From Xenopus tropicalis (Eukaryota; Chordata; Amphibia; Anura; Pipidae), in contig NC_030678.2 in assembly GCF_000004195.4 (NCBI RefSeq), positions 90,426,404-90,490,403 of the forward strand: DNA of 64,000 bases, in the 5' to 3' direction. Below the pieces are notes generated by a model. It made no database searches and was not told the DNA's origin. It saw only the letters and a list, made by a program, of their open reading frames with translations. The position numbers were made by a program, and so were the translations under genes. Positions 21,501 through 29,560 of the stretch are shown piece by piece; within the stretch, counting starts at the first letter, position 1, and every line of letters begins with the position of its first letter.

Positions 21501-24500
21501 GACTTCACATTCTGCTGTTCAGTTTATCTGAAGAGTATAGGTGGTACAAATATGTAATATATATCATTAATTTATTCTCATGAATGTTATTTATTCTGCC
21601 TGCTGCAGTTTTCACACTGGCTCTGGATGCAAGAACACTCATTCCTTTTGCAAAGCCATTGAAGATGCTAGAAAGGTATTTGAAATTGGGAAGAAGTTAG
21701 GATATCAAATGAGACTCCTGGATATTGGAGGGGGGTTTTCTGGGAACTCTGAATTTCGACCAACATTTGAAGAGGTGAGACGTACTAGGAAAGACAATAA
21801 CATTTTTACCAAATTACTTTAACTATGCTACTAGACAGGTGATAGCACATATGACAAGTACATGTATGTTTGCAGTTAAAACGTAAAATAGACCGGGTGC
21901 TCTGTTTTTGACTCAACTGCAACCAAGGACACAGTAATACACCAGGGGCAAATTTAAACAGTTATGTAGTCTATTTTATGCCAAATGTAGTGTAGTAAAA
22001 ATTGTAATGAGTGTGGGTCAGCATTGCTGCTTAAAGGAGAAGGAAAGGCTAATAAAAGAGTTAATCTCAAGCTGCAGGCATACCTTCAGTTGTCTCAATA
22101 GTGCCCTTAAGTCTCCCCATATTTCTCCCGTTCAGATTATCAGAAGTCAAACAGGAAGAAAAAACACTGAGCTGTGTAAAGAAAGTTTCCACAATGCCTC
22201 ACTACTGCACCGAGACCCAGACCAAGTGTACATGCTCAGTTTGTAAGACTATTAGGAAGCTTCCTGCTAATTGGCTCAGATCCACATTCATAAGGGGGGG
22301 AGTGAGTTCTTAGCATTCTTGAGGGAGGGGGAGCAGGAGAGGAGTGAGAGGAGAGAGCTGTGTGTCTCTGGCACAGGAAAACAGACACAATAAATCTTTT
22401 GACAGAGAAGTCAGTGCAGTGTTTCTGTGAGTACTTATGGCTGTATTTACATAGACCTTTCTGTTAAAGCTTACTTGCTTTTTACCTTTCTTCTCCTTTA
22501 AAGGCCTATTAGTGCTCTTTTCTCTCTAGGCAAAAAGTTTCCAACCATTACATATATAATCTATTACAGCTAATGGCTCACATATTTTTACCAGGAGTGG
22601 TAAATGTATACACTTGTTACACATTCAAATAAAATAATGACAAATCTAAATGGTTGATGTATTCACTTTAGTTTGTTTACACAGTTTTAATAACACCCCC
22701 AGAGTTTTTGGTTTCCATCCCAGGATGGAACCAGTGGATTTGGTATTAGATTTTATTAGTAATCAGCTGTATAGCACCAGCTTCTCTGACTCGGGTTCTT
22801 AACAGCAGTTCAAGGCACACTGCGCATGTGCAAACAATGATCTAAAAAGATATAAGATGGAGAGCTGCTGTGGACAATTTAAAGACATGCATAATTATCT
22901 CTGGGGTCATAAGGTAAGCAAGGAATATTGAATATTGCATTTCTAGACATCTTTTTTATTGTTTAGCTCTAAGTTAAATATGAATGTGTTATTTCTGCTG
23001 CATGCTAGGACTGTACAGAATACTGCATAAACACATTCAACCTTAACGTTCCCCATACACGGGCGATTCTAGCTGCCGATATGGGTCCCTTAGACCGTTT
23101 CGGCAGCTAATTGGCCGTGTATGGGCACTGCCGTCTGGCCTGCCCGACCAATATCTGGCCTGAAATCGACCAGGTTAAAAAATCTAGTTGGATCGGGAAC
23201 CGCATCGGCTCGCTGATGCAGTCTCCGGACCGACTTTGCCTATACTCGTCAATATAATACGATCATTTGGCCCCAGGGCCAAACGATCAAATTAGCCTGG
23301 ATTCTCCCGATACCGTCCACCCGTAGGTGGGGGATATCGGGATTAGATCTGCTCGCTTGGCGACATCGCCAAGCGAGCGGATCTGAAGGTATATGGGCAC
23401 CTTAACTTGGTTAAATGGTAATATTTAACCAAATTCTACCCAAGTCTAGTGACCCACAACAATTAAAAAAATGTACAACACATTATAAGACTATCACTGT
23501 TTTAAGTTTAAAGTAAAATATATGAAAGCTGTTAGGATGATTGTTTTGGTTTGTATGTTTGAAATTAAATTAATGTATATGAATATATTCACAACATTTT
23601 TTCTCACATTATCATGGCAAGCACTACAAAAACTATGCAAATGGAATATGAAAGCCATTGCATCTTGTGTTTTGGTCTTACTTGCTCCTTGCAAGATATA
23701 CTAAAACTTAATCTATTTGTTCTTAGTTTGCAGATGTCATCCGTCAATCTCTGAACCAGTACTTTCCTAATAATAAGGAAGTAGAGATTATTTCAGAACC
23801 TGGAAGATATTATGTGGAATCGGCTTTCACTGTTGCTTTGAATATTATAACCAAGAAAGAGGTGTATGAAAAAGGTCTACAATTTCATGTACTAAATATT
23901 AAGGCTTCTGTGTATTTGTGTTTGCCACAATATTATTTAGAACACTGGTCACTAGAGATGCTTAGTTTTATACTTGATCAGGATTTAAAGCAATTTAGAA
24001 CAGTTGGGCTGTTGGAACAATATACATGTCCAGATTATAGTCTTCTTCCAACAAACGTTTGGATGTTGATTGTAGGTATTGCTCTATTGTTCAATCCAAA
24101 ATTAACATTTAGACTGAAATTGTATGATAAAGCCCTAAAAATAACAAATCGGAGGATGTTTTGAACATGAAATAGTTGTCAGACACCAATTGTACAAAAG
24201 TGACTTCCTGGACCCCCAAGGATATCATCAGATACACAATACATGTGCAGATTTTATCGTTATCCGACTGAAATTTTGTAACCTGTCCTATCGACTTAAG
24301 GTCCCCATACACGTCAAGATTAACTTGCTTGGCGAGATCGCTAAATTTGATAGGCTAAATTCGATCGTTTGGCCCTGTATGCTTCGTGGGGGGAGGGGGA
24401 AGGACAGGGGCCCTTGCGGTTAGGTTTCCCCCAGTCCAACACTGCTCAACAAAGCAATTCAATGACCCTTTTAGCATTTCCTCATACATTAATGCCCAAA

Positions 24501-27094
24501 AAGCCATAGTTTTTCCTTTACTCTACAGGTGCAGATGGAAACAGCAGAAGGAAATTCTCCTATATACTAAATGATGGGGTGTATGGAACTTTTCTTGACT
24601 TTTATTTAGTAAAAGAAAAACAAAAACTGAAGCCATTATTGGGCAAGGTATGTGATCAAAGTAATTTCCCACTTTGCAAAATTACAATAAACGAATAAAC
24701 TTTAATAATCATTATCCAGACAAGAATGTGGTTCAAGGCATTAGTGTTCTACACACACATGCAGATTTATCAAAATGTTAGATTAGAGTTTACAACAGAA
24801 AAACTCACCCACTTTCTATTCATTCCTATGGGACTTTTAGAAGCATATTTATCAAATGGTGAATTCTATCTTTCACCTGTTGATGAATACAATTCTAAAA
24901 ATCCCATAAGAATGAGTAGAAAGTGGGTGAGTTTTTCTGTGGTAAACTAATCTCACATTTTGATTTTAATCAAAATGAGTTAGTTCTTAAAGTAGAGTAT
25001 TAGTATAGTACAGGTATATACAAATGCCACTGCATAGCCATAGTAATGTTTTTATAAGCAGACACTTCAGTTTTATCATTGCAGGCAACAGCAAATTATA
25101 TTTTCATGAATTTTAAAAACCTTAATTTTTGGTGTTACTGTTTTAAATGTTTCTCTACCAGGTCCAAATTGTCTACACAAGGAATATAAAACTAGAATAT
25201 ACAGTGAGGAACATAAGTATTTGTGCAATTTTTGCATTCTTTAAAATGTGATTTCCTGATTTTTTTTAAAAAAATGCTGTGTCTCACAGTGGGAATGCAC
25301 CTACAATGTGAATTTCAGACCCCTCCATGATTTCTAAGTGGGAGAACTTGCAAAATCGCAGGGTGTCCAAATACTTATGTTCCACACTGTATTTTTTAAA
25401 GACATACATAGTTGTGTATTTCTTATTTACTTCTTTTTTAGGTTGTGTTGTATAAATCAGTCAAGAAAAAAATATGTAGGTTAAAAGGGTTTCTCATATA
25501 GCAGTTTCCAGTGTACTGTCTGCTCTTTTACTTCTTGCAAGATAGTTGAAGAATGGAGCAGTTTACATTCAGCTCCCGAGAAATTAATTTAGATAGCACT
25601 GGTCTTTAATACACCTGAGATATTTTTACTTTAACTGGTTATTGTCCATTAGAAGAAACTCATTACTATTAAATCCACATGCTACTGAATTTATTAGTGA
25701 TCAAATTAAAACAATTATGATCAGCCAACAGCAGTTTTCATGTGCTTATCTATACAAAACTGATAAGAATCTTTACATGCAGAAAAAGTTTCTCTAGACT
25801 AATTAAGATAGGATCTAATATTAACTCACACTGCTTTGCATATTGCTTATTTGTTTAGGGTAGATGTATTTGACAAGTAAATGTAACTTTCTGTTCAGCT
25901 TTACTTACCTGCAGCAACCCAGACCATGCTAATCATGAGCTTGTGCCTCTTTCACTTAGGGTGAAGACACACTGAGCTACTAGTAGCTGCTACTTTTTTG
26001 TGGCTACTCAACTCCAGAAAATACCCTGCCATAGACAATACTGAGAATTGCCTCTGCTAAAACACACTTAGGGAAAATTATCAGTAAATGATCATCATTG
26101 TCTATTTTAGTAGCTGTGACAAGTAGCTGCTACTAGTAGCTCCATGTGTTTTCACCCTTAGGGCTTGTACAGACCAGCATTTCCTCCTGCGTTCCCCTGT
26201 GGGGATGGTCTCCTGCATTCCACAGCAGGGGACAGCAGGACAAGACGCAATCCCCTTCTTTCTTATGTACTCACAACATGCAGTGTTCCACCTGTGTTTG
26301 TACTGCACTGCCCTGCAGTGAAATGTAGGAGAAAGCGCTTGTCTGTACGAGCCCTAAGGGAACAGCTGACCAGAATCAGATAAATGGCAAGCTAGAATCA
26401 ACTACTTCAGAGTTTGGCATTGCCCCTGTTACAAAACTACCTTACATAAGATGCATAATTTCTATACTAAACTTAATGGACTTTATTTGCCATTTAAGAA
26501 GTCTGGAAGTACCGATATATTACTGTTAAAAGCTATTCATTATACACTGTTTTAATTCAGACTATAACCAAACCTTATTGTGTCATTTTAAGATATGTTT
26601 TACAGTACAGGAGGAAGATTTTCGTCTTATAAAAAGTAGGAAACATTGGGCCTGCACCGGGAAGTTATTTCAGACTTGTTAAATATATCACATATAAACA
26701 CATACAAAATGCTCTTTAGAACATGAGATGTGTCTAGTAACACTAATATGAAAACATAGATCAGTTATGCAATGGCAAAAGTATGCTAAAGTGAAAATTA
26801 AAATATTGTTATATCCTTTACAGTTCATCTGAATATTCAACAATAATGTGTTTTTGTTTGTTTTTTTTCTGTAAGGATTTTGCCACTGAACAAGAGCTCT
26901 TTCCCAGCAATCTCTGGGGTCCCACCTGTACGAATGTGGATAAACTAGTGAATGAATTTTATCTTCCAGAGTTAGAAACAGGAGACTGGGTTATATTTCC
27001 AAACATGGGGGCTTACTCCATCTCCATGAGCACTACATTCAATGGGTTTCCCCAACCAAAGGTGTACTTTGTGCTAAGCAAGGGGGATGAGTGA
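9435..27094 (+). CDS. Ornithine decarboxylase-family decarboxylase, copy B (8 coding exons, ~422 aa)
   Basis: A complete ODC-family gene. Coding exons: 9435-9575, 10748-10921, 11031-11203, 18396-18530, 21609-21774, 23727-23874, 24535-24647 and 26876-27094. The joined frame is 1,269 nt without a break. Residues in this model: PLP lysine K82 in [13 protein letters not shown] (ODC Asp88); [12 protein letters not shown], the antizyme-binding region; LRIATDD (ODC Arg154); H210 in FHTGSGC; DIGGGF at 246-251; EPGR at 287-290; NDG at 325-327; catalytic C368 in WGPTC; NMGAYS (ODC Tyr389). ODC Asp361 is Thr369. The Asp332 region has a two-residue insertion, leaving Val338 or Glu340 there. The protein stops right after the conserved YFVLS strand and lacks the ODC degron. 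It is probably an active PLP decarboxylase with a substrate other than ornithine. The start is uncertain: an in-frame ATG at 9399 would add 12 residues. Confidence 0.9.
9784..9909 (+). repeat. Tandem duplication, period about 68 bp
   Basis: The block starting AAGAATTGC and running through AGGCAGCCTTCAGCTGGCTG occurs at 9784 and again at 9852 with very few differences. It lies in the first intron of copy B. Confidence 0.85.
10446..10692. mobile_element. Palindromic MITE next to copy B exon 2
   Basis: Two long inverted arms (about 80-100 bp each) face each other. The left arm reads GTGACCAATGAGCAATTAGC and the right arm reads the complement, GCTAATTGCTGATTGGTCAC. The outer ends are TTTATCA and TGATAAA. 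It is non-coding and ends about 55 bp before the exon 2 acceptor. Confidence 0.75.
10748..10921 (+). CDS. ODC-like copy B, exon 2 (PLP lysine)
   Basis: The acceptor is GCTCTGCAG at 10747 and the donor is ATG|GTAATA. It is 174 nt, phase 0 to phase 0. It encodes [10 protein letters not shown], then [12 protein letters not shown] with the Schiff-base lysine (ODC Lys69), and TGFDCAS. Confidence 0.93.
11031..11203 (+). CDS. ODC-like copy B, exon 3 (antizyme-binding region)
   Basis: The acceptor is CTTTCAG at 11030 and the donor is GA|GTAAGT. It is 173 nt and ends after two bases of a codon. It encodes [11 protein letters not shown] (ODC Glu94 kept), [15 protein letters not shown] and MTFDCEAEL. 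The segment matching ODC residues 117-140, where antizyme binds, is well preserved. Confidence 0.93.
11290..11620. mobile_element. hAT-type MITE with internal minisatellite
   Basis: The ends are CAGTGTTTTTCAACC and GGTTGAAAAACGCTG, and the 8-bp target duplication CTGTAAGC is perfect (11282-11289 and 11621-11628). Inside, a 29- to 33-bp unit (GTGCCCCCCTAGTACATTGG) is repeated about five times at 11400-11550. An apparent ORF on the - strand here is only the repeat. Confidence 0.9.
11629..12419. other. Copy B intron 3, no clear feature
   Basis: AT-rich sequence with an A/AT run near 11863-11893. No coding or mobile sequence was identified. Confidence 0.4.
12420..13860. repeat. Complex palindromic (foldback-like) repeat region
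   Basis: The same modules recur in both orientations: TGTAACTTCTGTTACATAATTC, 'TATAAAAGCA...GGCCAAGTGCTTTTATACAGGTCAT' and 'CCTATTGTAAAATAT'. They occur at about 12425-12660, 12690-12960 and 13655-13855. The layout suggests a large foldback element, or nested copies of one MITE. A separate hAT MITE (13283-13590) sits inside it. The outer limits are approximate. Confidence 0.6.
13283..13590. mobile_element. GC-rich hAT-type MITE ('GGGCCGGATTTGTGG')
   Basis: The ends are CAGGGCCGGATTTG and AAATCCGGCCCTG. The 8-bp target duplication GCTGCCAC is perfect (13275-13282 and 13591-13598). It is 308 bp and markedly CpG-rich against an AT-rich background. A second copy lies at 50360-50592 and a decayed end at about 42720-42765. 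Open frames on both strands reflect base composition only. Confidence 0.9.
14655..15997. mobile_element. Non-autonomous repeat inserted in the Penelope-like element
   Basis: This begins CATACCTCCCAACATTT and ends near CGGGACTGTCCCG, with a 'CCACGCC..CTTTGTGACCACGCCC' segment common in Xenopus repeats. It contains short tandem units (ACATGCCAGT...AAAGGGCATAT) and a T2-type MITE (14876-15293). Penelope-like sequence resumes on both sides. The boundaries are approximate. Confidence 0.55.
14876..15293. mobile_element. T2-type (Kolobok) MITE, TTAA-flanked palindrome
   Basis: The TTAAAGaaGAAGGAAAGGCT left end is mirrored by AGCCTTTCCTTTCCCTTTAA on the right. The inner arms, with CACTTGGGGGTGC and the CCCCGGGCTGGTGC block, are also inverted. 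A CTCTACTGCGCATGCGC palindrome lies at the centre. The family matches TTAA-target T2 MITEs described for Xenopus. A near-identical copy lies at 32412-32826. Confidence 0.85.
16600..17835 (+). mobile_element. CR1/L2-type LINE, 3' part (copy 2), interrupted by a MITE
   Basis: The RT C-terminal region starts at [16 protein letters not shown] (16629) and continues to [14 protein letters not shown] and beyond (to about 17340). One in-frame TGA (16842-16844) breaks the frame. A 330-bp MITE (17344-17673) then splits the 3' untranslated tail. The tail resumes and ends in the TATGTAACTATGTAAC repeat at about 17811-17830. Apart from these breaks it is very close to copy 1. Confidence 0.88.
17344..17673. 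mobile_element. MITE 'CAGGTATGGGACCC...GGTCCGATACCTG' in the LINE tail
   Basis: The inverted ends read CAGGTATGGGACCCATTATC and GATAAGGGGTCCGATACCTG, with TA on each side (17342-17343, 17674-17675). Comparison with LINE copy 1 shows the empty site, so the insertion is younger than the LINE. Other copies lie at 785-1348 and about 54946-55200. Confidence 0.85.
17850..18300 (+). mobile_element. Penelope-like element 3' end, inverted relative to the 14.5-16.6 kb copy
   Basis: 18045-18110 (CCAGTAGATGGCGAAATAATGTTGTCTATAAA) and 18110-18290 are inverted copies of 16005-16060 and 14520-14660. The sequence includes GGGGCCTGAAACATTGCTGTATCTGAGG and TTGCTGTATGCTGTTCAT. This end orientation beside an opposite copy resembles the inverted or tandem 'pseudo-LTR' layouts of Penelope-like elements. 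Confidence 0.65.
18396..18530 (+). CDS. ODC-like copy B, exon 4
   Basis: The acceptor is AAATGCAG at 18395 and the donor is GTGAG|GTATTT. It is 135 nt, the size I recall for this ODC exon. It completes the Glu codon from exon 3 and encodes LRIATDD (Arg154 of ODC) and a helix ending in VIGV. The split Ser codon is completed by exon 5. Confidence 0.92.
18697..18855. repeat. CpG-rich Xenopus repeat fragment
   Basis: GGGAGATTAGTCGCCCGCG is mirrored by CGCGGGCGACTAATCTCCCC within 60 bp. It is followed by CACCGGCGAACATG / TCGCCGGCGGG. It is a palindromic, GC-rich island in AT-rich intron sequence, consistent with a MITE fragment. Confidence 0.55.
18990..20470 (-). mobile_element. CR1/L2-type LINE on the - strand, RT fragment, interrupted
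   Basis: On the - strand, 20396-19890 encodes an RT palm segment: [21 protein letters not shown], then [10 protein letters not shown] where the family has FADD (so the catalytic second Asp is His). The frame shifts near 19905 and continues to [18 protein letters not shown] (19588-19923). A TIR element (about 19049-19580) splits the 3' end; LINE tail sequence (ATCACAATAGCCTTGGATATT) resumes at 19029-19048. The element is dead. Confidence 0.85.
19049..19580. mobile_element. TIR element 'CCGTATATACTCGAGTATAAGCC'
   Basis: The left end CGTATATACTCGAGTATAAG and the right end CTTATACTAGAGTATATACA are inverted. A second inner CAAGTATAAGCCGAAGGGTG block repeats the motif. The element lies within LINE sequence. 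It is non-coding; the class is not certain (TA flanks suggest a Tc1/mariner-like MITE). Confidence 0.7.
20471..21608. other. Copy B intron 4, no clear feature
   Basis: No repeat or coding sequence recognised. Short frames (20630-20848, 21083-21353) lack motifs or splice support. Confidence 0.4.
21609..21774 (+). CDS. ODC-like copy B, exon 5 (HxGSGC and DIGGGF)
   Basis: The acceptor is CTGCTGCAG at 21608 and the donor is GAGAG|GTGAGA-type (FEE|). It is 166 nt. It encodes FHTGSGC (ODC His197/Ser200) and LLDIGGGF, the glycine loop binding PLP phosphate (ODC Gly235-237). The length equals the sum of two ODC1 exons as I recall them (82 + 84), so an intron may have been lost here. Confidence 0.92.
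22031..22501. mobile_element. T2-type MITE in copy B intron 5
   Basis: It starts TTAAAGGAGAAGGAAAGGCT and ends TTCTTCTCCTTTAA, with TTAA on each end. Apart from the termini the interior is not palindromic. No coding sequence. Confidence 0.75.
23046..23404. mobile_element. TIR repeat 'CCCATACACGGGCGAT'
   Basis: The left CCCCATACACGGGCGATTC and right GAAGGTATATGGGCACC ends are inverted. Inner blocks include AATCTAGTTGGATCGGGAAC, the pair GCTCGCTTGGCGA / TCGCCAAGCGAGC, and GATCATTTGGCCCCAGGGCC. Related copies lie at 30361-30854 and 30855-31110, with fragments near 24300, 43035 and 59730. Confidence 0.7.
23727..23874 (+). CDS. ODC-like copy B, exon 6 (EPGR)
   Basis: The acceptor is GTTCTTAG at 23726. 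The donor is AAAG|GTCTAC, inferred from the matching AAAG|GTCCTT in copy A. It is 148 nt and encodes [14 protein letters not shown] (ODC Glu274, Arg277). The reading frame continues open past the donor by chance. Confidence 0.88.
24535..24647 (+). CDS. ODC-like copy B, exon 7 (NDG)
   Basis: The acceptor chosen is GTGCAG at 24534, by alignment with copy A; a second AG 6 bp upstream (24528) is in frame and would add two residues. The donor is AAG|GTATGT. It is 113 nt. It encodes LNDGVYGTF. The loop carrying ODC Asp332 is two residues longer, with Val338 or Glu340 at that site. Confidence 0.87.
24764..24965. mobile_element. MITE with ~70-bp inverted arms
   Basis: The arm ATCAAAATGTTAGATTAGAG...AAAACTCACCCACTTTCTA on the left is mirrored by TAGAAAGTGGGTGAGTTTTT...TCTCACATTTTGAT on the right. 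It is non-coding. Confidence 0.8.
25202..25389. mobile_element. Internally deleted Tc1-type element (188 bp)
   Basis: Between TA dinucleotides (25200-25201 and 25390-25391), the ends CAGTGAGGAACATAAGTATTTG and CAAATACTTATGTTCCACACTG are inverted. The interior has no transposase. It fits a Tc1 deletion derivative in copy B intron 7. Confidence 0.85.
25956..26161. mobile_element. TIR MITE 'GGGTGAAGACACACTGAGCTAC'
   Basis: The left GGGTGAAGACACACTGAGCT...CTAGTAGCTGCTAC and right GTAGCTGCTACTAGTAGCTC..TTTTCACCC ends are inverted. A second copy lies at about 56635-56828. Confidence 0.8.
26160..26356. mobile_element. TIR MITE 'AGGGCTTGTACAGACC'
   Basis: AGGGCTTGTACAGACCAGC at the left is mirrored by GTCTGTACGAGCCCT at the right. 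It abuts the preceding MITE directly. It is non-coding. Confidence 0.7.
26876..27094 (+). CDS. ODC-like copy B, terminal coding exon
   Basis: The acceptor is CTGTAAG at 26875; 72 codons to TGA at 27092-27094. It holds WGPTC with catalytic Cys368, Thr369 in place of ODC Asp361, [15 protein letters not shown] and FNGF (ODC Phe397). The protein ends with SKGDE immediately after the last conserved strand, so none of the ODC C-terminal extension is encoded. Confidence 0.93.
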   Translation, partial: DFATEQELFPSNLWGPTCTNVDKLVNEFYLPELETGDWVIFPNMGAYSISMSTTFNGFPQPKVYFVLSKGDE

Positions 27095-27140
27095 ACTACT
27101 GCACAGGAATTAGCTAAAAAAAGAAAAATGTGCACAGCTC

Positions 27141-27146
27141 AATAAA
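27141..27146 (+). terminator. Polyadenylation signal AATAAA, copy B
   Basis: AATAAA lies 46 bp after the stop codon, giving a very short 3' UTR if used. Another AATAAA lies near 27219. Confidence 0.5.
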
Positions 27147-27644
27147 CTGCTACAGAATCACCATCGGGAATACAGATTAAGACAGTAGATGTACAGTGCA
27201 AGAAAGGAGAAACATAAGAAAATAAAGAAAATAGCATTTCCAGGATTTTTATTTGATATGGCTTCTAGTTCTAGTCTTTTGACTAATAAAGAGCATAAGG
27301 TGGTAATCAAGGCTAAGGAGAAACTACTATTCAATTACATTTTTTAATCCCAGTCTAGCAAAACCCATTTACGTTTACATCTATTCTGAATGGTTGATTA
27401 TCAGTTTACCAGTGCCTGAAACCACGAAAAATACTGCTTTTTTATTGTAATATATAACCAAAAGTTATGGTTACTGCTGTTAATTTACCTTTGTCTGCTG
27501 TAAATGATGCATAACCTCTGTAAAGTGCTGCAGAATATATTGGAACTATAAATATAAAACAAATACTCCTAATGACAAATTTAATATTCTGTTTCTTAAC
27601 CTACAATAATAGAAGTGCCCAACATTCTATCTAAAAAACACTAA

Positions 27645-27955
27645 GGGGCTGATTTACTTACCCACGAACGGGTCGAAATGAGTCCGATTGCGTTTTTTTG
27701 CGTAAGTTTTAACGCTACGTAAAATGCGCAACTTTTCGCGTAAGTTTTAACGCTACGAAAAATGCGCAACTTTTTACGCAACTTTCGTAATGGATACGAA
27801 AAACTCGCGTTTTTACGCAAAAATCGTATTGGTAACGAAAAATTCGTAAAGAATCCGAAAAAATCGCAAAACATACGAAAAAATCGCAAAATGTTCATTT
27901 TCAAGTCGGAACTTTTCCAATTCGGGTCGGATTCGTGGGTTAGTAAATCAGCCCC
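27645..27955. mobile_element. TIR MITE 'GGGGCTGATTTACT...'
   Basis: The ends GGGGCTGATTTACTTACCCA and GGTTAGTAAATCAGCCCC are inverted and flanked by TAA on both sides (27642-27644, 27956-27958), as for PIF/Harbinger-type insertions. The interior is low complexity (CGCAACTTTT, CGAAAAA, 'AACGCTACG' repeats). A partial copy lies at about 34620-34750. Confidence 0.85.
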
Positions 27956-28109
27956 TAAATCTGGCTCTTGTAAAATTGGTCTTCATCGCTATTTTTTTTT
28001 ATTTAACTGTACAGGACTTTTAATAAATGCTTTAACAGGGGTCCTTGGGCAAGACTTGAAAATGCCACATCTTCTCTCCCTTATGAGCATTTTTGAAGCC
28101 TAACTCTTG

Positions 28110-28691
28110 GGCCAGGGCCATTAGCTCACATTATTACAAATACAGTATAGTATATAAATACATATACACATTATTTGGTAGCATAGGGCAGGCAGAGTAT
28201 GGCACACACAGGCAGCAGAGGGCAGGCATAGTATGGCACACACAGGCAGCATAGGGCAGGCAGAGTATGGCATACACAGGAGCATAGGGCAGGCAAAGTA
28301 TGACACACAGAGGCAGCATAAGGCAGACAGCATATGACAAACACAGAGGGCATGGGGCAGGCAGAATGAATATGGCGCACACAAGGAGCATGGGGTAGGT
28401 AGAGTATGGCACACACAGGCAGGGAAGGGCAGACAGAGTATGGCACACAGAGGCAAGGTAGGGCAGGCAGAGTATGGCACACACAGTATAGACAGTACAT
28501 ACTGGGCATACACATACTGACTTATGAACAATATGGGGCTTAAAGATGTGAACAATTACAGGGGCTTAAAGGTGTGAGCAATGCAGGGGGCCAGTTGATC
28601 TAGTACTGGTCCATTTAAACCTTATACAAAGGTAAGCAGTCATAACAGCCAGCCAGGTGGGGGGTTGCGGGCTGCCAGTTGTACAGCACTG
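28110..28691 (-). repeat. 34-bp-period minisatellite in a hAT-type element, inverted copy
   Basis: A unit containing GGCAGCATAGGGCAGGCAGAGTATGGCACACA is repeated about nine to ten times at 28175-28490 with small variations. The right end, CCAGTTGTACAGCACTG (to 28691), is the complement of the left end of the hAT-like element at 49660. This is therefore an inverted, left-truncated copy of that element. Cysteine-rich ORFs here are repeat artefacts. Confidence 0.8.
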
Positions 28692-28799
28692 ATCTAAAAT
28701 ATATGATGCTGGAATGTGCCCCCCCCATCTAGATGAGGAAAAAAAGTGTGATGGATTCACCAGTTAAATACAGTGGCCCTTCATAGTCTTAATAAAGAC

Positions 28800-29560
28800 T
28801 AAGACCTGTATGTTTTCTTATTAAATATTTTAATTTACAGTTCCACTGTTTTTATTCTGATTTTTAACCTCTAGCTTTGGGAAGGAAAGTGAGGACATTT
28901 CTGAGGCATATAACAGATAATTTGCTTCTGGGTATTTTTGTTCAAGAAACAAAAAGGGGTTAAAATCAGTATTTTAAACTAATCGTTAATTATGTCATGT
29001 CCTGTGTTATCCATTAAATGTTTATACTATTTTATACTATATATAAGTGTTTACTTGCCCATGACCTTTTGTTACATGTTTTCTAATTTACTAATATATA
29101 TATATCCCCTTAGACATATCAAAAACAAATAAATAAAAAGAACAAAAAAATCAAACATCATGTAGACACTTTTTGTCATTACATTAAGCACATAAATAAA
29201 GGTAACATATAATAAGAAACATTATACCGTTTCCTGTCTACAAGGTGATATTAAGTGTGTCGACAAGCCAACAGGTGTGTTCCTTTATACAAGCATAAAC
29301 ACGGAAAATAAATAAATCAATAAATCAATTCTTAGTAACTGAAATTTCAGTGTCACTGGTGCTGATTTGCGTGAAATCCTGTATGTTAAATAAAGAATTA
29401 CCGGAAACACCACAAATAGCAGGGATTTATGATGTTCCAGAAAAACCTCATAACATAAAATAAGTGTACACAATAAGAAGGAGGAGAAATGAGTGTAAGA
29501 AAGAAAGAGAAAAAGAGAAAAAGAGAGAAGAACTAGAAAACTAGATGTCAAGGACCACCA
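28800..29560. other. AT-rich spacer
   Basis: A low-complexity A-rich and purine-rich stretch (GAGAAAAAGAGAGAAG near 29500-29530) with no gene or element recognised. Confidence 0.4.

Noticed and set aside
23814..24164. 116-codon + ORF starting inside copy B exon 6
   Set aside because: It is the exon 6 frame running past its donor at 23875 into intron; sequence after the donor has no ODC similarity.
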